Shown: piece by piece, positions 51,461-53,461 of the stretch
Layout: each line of letters begins with the position of its first letter
Position numbering within the stretch: position 1 is the stretch's first letter
From: Neomegalonema sp.
GTDB taxonomy: Bacteria > Pseudomonadota > Alphaproteobacteria > Rhodobacterales > Rhodobacteraceae
Direction: 5' to 3'
Assembly: GCA_022760355.1 (NCBI GenBank)
Contig: JALEGB010000072.1
Span: 1 to 53,461 of the forward strand
DNA: 53,461 nucleotides
The notes under the pieces: model-generated
The model's input: only the letters and a program-made list of their open reading frames with translations
What the model was told of the DNA's origin: nothing
Databases searched by the model: none
Program-made: the position numbers and the translations under genes

Positions 51461-53209
51461 ATGGCGGAAATATTTATCTCCTACAAGAGCGAGCGCCGGC
51501 CGGCGGCGCGGCATCTGTCGAAGGTGTTGGAGCAGAACGGTTTCTCGGTCTGGTATGATTATGGCCTTCTGCCCGGAGAGGATTTCGAAAAGCGGCTGAT
51601 GCGCGAGCTCGCCCAGGCGCGCATCGTGATCGTGCTCTGGTGCGAGATGAGCAAACAGAGCCAGTGGGTTCAGAAGGAAGCGACGGAGGCGAAGGCGGCG
51701 GGAAAGCTGCTGCCGACCCGTATTCAGACGATCGACTATGCGTCGCTGCCCGAGGGTTTCTGGCGCGACGATATCGTCGCACTCGCGGATTGGGATGGTG
51801 ATCCGCTCAGCCAGTCGCTCGACCGTCTGCTGGAAGATATCGGCAGGCGGCTCGGGCGTGATCCGGCGCCGCAGTTTCGCGGGCTGCGGGCGCTGCGGGA
51901 AGACTGGCAGATGTATGGTCAGCGCAGCCTGGCTGATTTCGCCCTGTCGAAGGATCGTTTGAAGCCGGATGAAGAGGCTGGCGAGGCGCCGTCGCCAACA
52001 TCTGCGCAGGGCGTTGTGCATGACCCGGCGGCCGAGCGTTGGGCGCGGATCGAGCAGAGCTTGGATACGCGTCTCTACACCAATTTTATCGAGGTCTTTC
52101 CAACCGCCCCGCAAACCTTCGAGGCGAAAACGCATCGGATGCAGCTGGAGGATTGGGCGGCGGTCGATCAGTCGGATCTCGCGGCGGTGCGGGCGTTTGA
52201 GCGGACCCTGCCTTTCGCAGCGCTGGCGCATGAGGTGCGACGCGTTGCGGGCGCCCTGGAGGACGCGGTGCGGCGGGACGAAGAGGAGGCGGCGCGATGT
52301 AAGGCTGAGGAAGAAGCGCGACGCCAGGCCGAGGCGGAGGCTGCGCAAAGGGCTGCGGCCGCGGCGGCGGCGCGGAAGGCGGAACTCGAGCGCGGTTTCC
52401 CGCATCTCAGCGTCTTCCGCGATCGGCTCCGCTCTGGCGGCGAGGGGCCGGAGATGGTGGTGATCCCGGAGGGTGAGTTCATGATGGGCTCGCCCGCGGA
52501 TGAGCCGGAGCGCAGTCATGTGGAGGGGCCGCAGCATCTGGTCACGATCGCCAACCGCTTCGCCTTGGGCAAATACGCCGTCACCTTTGACGAGTATGAC
52601 GCCTATTGCGCTGCGTCAGGCGCTGCGAAGCCCGAGGCGGATTTTGGCCGCGGGCGCATGCCGGTCATCAATGTCTCCTGGGACGATGCTCAGGGCTATT
52701 GCTCATGGCTCTCGGAGCTGACCGGCGCGGCGTATCGCCTGCCCTCCGAGGCTGAGTGGGAATATGCCTGCCGGGGTCAGTGCAGCGCTGAGGCACCGTC
52801 GACGCCCTTCTGGTGGGGGCGTGAGATCACGCCCGACCAGGCGAACTATGATGGCAATTGCGCCTATGATGACAATTACGCCTATGAGGACGGCGGCCGG
52901 AATGGCGTCTATCGAGAGCAAGCGGTCGCGGTGGATTTTGTGGAGTTCAAAGCCAATCCGTTCGGGCTGCATCAGATGCATGGCAATGTCCGGGAATGGT
53001 GCGAAGATGCGTGGAACAACAGCTACAATGGGGCGCCGGATGATGGTTCGGCCTGGCTATGCGGAGACACATCCCGCGCTATTTTTCGCGGCGGCTCGTG
53101 GAACGACCTTCCGTACGGGCTGCGCTCCGCGAACCGCTTCAGGGACCATCGCGACGTCGGAGGCGGGGGCAGGGGTTTTCGCATTGCCCGGACGATAATT
53201 CCGTCGTGA
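51461..53209 (+). CDS. TIR domain - FGE/C-type-lectin-like fusion protein
   Basis: 582 residues from ATG 51461, with GGGAGG upstream. TIR domain about 1-140: EIFISYKSERRPAARHLSKV at the start, FSVWYDYGLLPGEDF, and SQWVQKEATEA near 75, where Glu falls at the place of the catalytic Glu of TIR NADases. The middle (about 140-320) is poorly conserved and ends in a Glu/Ala/Arg coiled coil. The FGE-sulfatase domain (about 330-580) has VIPEGEFMMGSPADEPE, RLPSEAEWEYACRG, GNVREWCEDAW and FRGGSW...GLRSANRF...GFRIAR. It lacks the paired catalytic Cys of formylglycine-generating enzymes, so it is probably a binding module with C-type-lectin fold. TIR-FGE proteins occur in signalling and anti-phage defence; here a sensor (FGE) and effector (TIR) role is inferred. 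Confidence 0.85.
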   Translation: MAEIFISYKSERRPAARHLSKVLEQNGFSVWYDYGLLPGEDFEKRLMRELAQARIVIVLWCEMSKQSQWVQKEATEAKAAGKLLPTRIQTIDYASLPEGFWRDDIVALADWDGDPLSQSLDRLLEDIGRRLGRDPAPQFRGLRALREDWQMYGQRSLADFALSKDRLKPDEEAGEAPSPTSAQGVVHDPAAERWARIEQSLDTRLYTNFIEVFPTAPQTFEAKTHRMQLEDWAAVDQSDLAAVRAFERTLPFAALAHEVRRVAGALEDAVRRDEEEAARCKAEEEARRQAEAEAAQRAAAAAAARKAELERGFPHLSVFRDRLRSGGEGPEMVVIPEGEFMMGSPADEPERSHVEGPQHLVTIANRFALGKYAVTFDEYDAYCAASGAAKPEADFGRGRMPVINVSWDDAQGYCSWLSELTGAAYRLPSEAEWEYACRGQCSAEAPSTPFWWGREITPDQANYDGNCAYDDNYAYEDGGRNGVYREQAVAVDFVEFKANPFGLHQMHGNVREWCEDAWNNSYNGAPDDGSAWLCGDTSRAIFRGGSWNDLPYGLRSANRFRDHRDVGGGGRGFRIARTIIPS

Positions 53210-53215
53210 GACGCC

Positions 53216-53251
53216 GAGCTTTCATATCGAACAGGTTCGATATGAAAGCTC
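53216..53251. repeat. Perfect 17-bp inverted repeat after the TIR-FGE stop
   Basis: GAGCTTTCATATCGAAC (53216-53232) and GTTCGATATGAAAGCTC (53235-53251) are separated by AG and lie 6 nt after the stop codon. No T-tract follows. The ends resemble the AGAGC...GCTCT ends of the other palindromic elements, so it is most likely a member of the same repeat family; it may also stop transcription. Confidence 0.85.
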
Positions 53252-53364
53252 TAGCAGGGATTGTTCCCGCCACTTTCCCCTTTACGGCTTCCCACATGCG
53301 CCGTGCTTGCGGAGCGGATGACAAGCAGGGAAGCCCGCGCCATGGAACCGCGCGAAGCGGGCCA

Positions 53365-53461
53365 AGAGCTTGTTGATGTTTCACGGAACCATCAACAAGC
53401 TCTAAGTCTCTGTTTGGTCGCGATTTGCGAGCCGTTAGATGGGTCCATCTAACTTCAAATC
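53365..53461. repeat. TAGAGC-type palindromic repeat element, copy 2 (cut by window end)
   Basis: 97 bp identical to 39266-39362 except T for G at 53418 and A for G at 53458. Both inverted repeats are intact. It lies in the 252 nt after the TIR-FGE gene, which otherwise show no gene. The right end (GCTCTA in copy 1) is beyond the window. Confidence 0.9.

Noticed and set aside
53080-53205. Claim of a diversity-generating retroelement
   Set aside because: No template repeat or reverse transcriptase is in the window, and the end of the protein reads like ordinary FGE-family proteins; kept only as a question in the findings.
1-53461. CRISPR arrays, rRNA genes, transposase genes
   Set aside because: No regularly spaced repeats, no rRNA-like sequence and no transposase motifs were seen.

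Overview
The window is a high-GC (about 62 percent by eye) chromosomal segment of an alphaproteobacterium. The evidence is the S10-spc-alpha ribosomal order (rpsE-rpmD-rplO-secY-adk-rpsM-rpsK-rpoA-rplQ, with no rpmJ and no rpsD between rpsK and rpoA), ExoF-type polysaccharide export, and TAGAGC...GCTCTA palindromic repeats. Genus cannot be fixed from sequence alone.

Layout. 1-7113: the end of the ribosomal protein/SecY/RNA polymerase alpha operon, followed by rarA. 7129-10461 (minus): a GT2 glycosyltransferase fused to a phosphoglycosyl transferase, and a GT4 glycosyltransferase. 10606-25547: a compact hybrid NRPS-PKS locus with an Sfp-type phosphopantetheinyl transferase (plus strand), an alpha/beta hydrolase, and three assembly-line proteins (minus strand, transcribed from 25547 down). 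26203-40532 (plus): an exopolysaccharide locus with an ExoF-like exporter, Wzx flippase, Wzy polymerase/ligase, acetyltransferase, two glycosyltransferases, a large secreted GH123-like protein, a Wzz/GumC-like copolymerase and a degenerate tyrosine-kinase-like partner. 41175-50885: mixed genes: STAS protein, chromate transporter, YHS protein, L,D-transpeptidase, three tandem paralogous secreted proteins, a NuoE-NuoF-like formate dehydrogenase beta subunit, PaiB-like flavoprotein, two GNATs and an MBL-fold protein. 51091-53461: tRNA-Asn, a TIR-FGE fusion gene and palindromic repeats.

The most unusual system is the NRPS-PKS line. In transcription order it reads A-PCP, then KS-AT-ACP-aminotransferase-C-A, then C-PCP-PCP-thioesterase. 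It lacks any ketoreductase or dehydratase. The second adenylation domain has no carrier of its own, so it must load carriers on the next protein. The second C domain has Ser in place of the catalytic His (HSxxxDG). The two carrier domains are near copies, and the thioesterase has Cys where Ser is usual. The simplest reading is a very short product: an amino acid extended once by malonate, transaminated at the beta-keto group to give a 3,4-diamino acid unit, coupled to one further amino acid, and released by a Cys thioesterase. This is inference from domain order. The line sits between two sets of polysaccharide genes and shares a 655-nt divergent promoter region with the exopolysaccharide exporter gene, so co-regulation is possible.

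Domain residue positions are estimates made by hand, and no database search was run.
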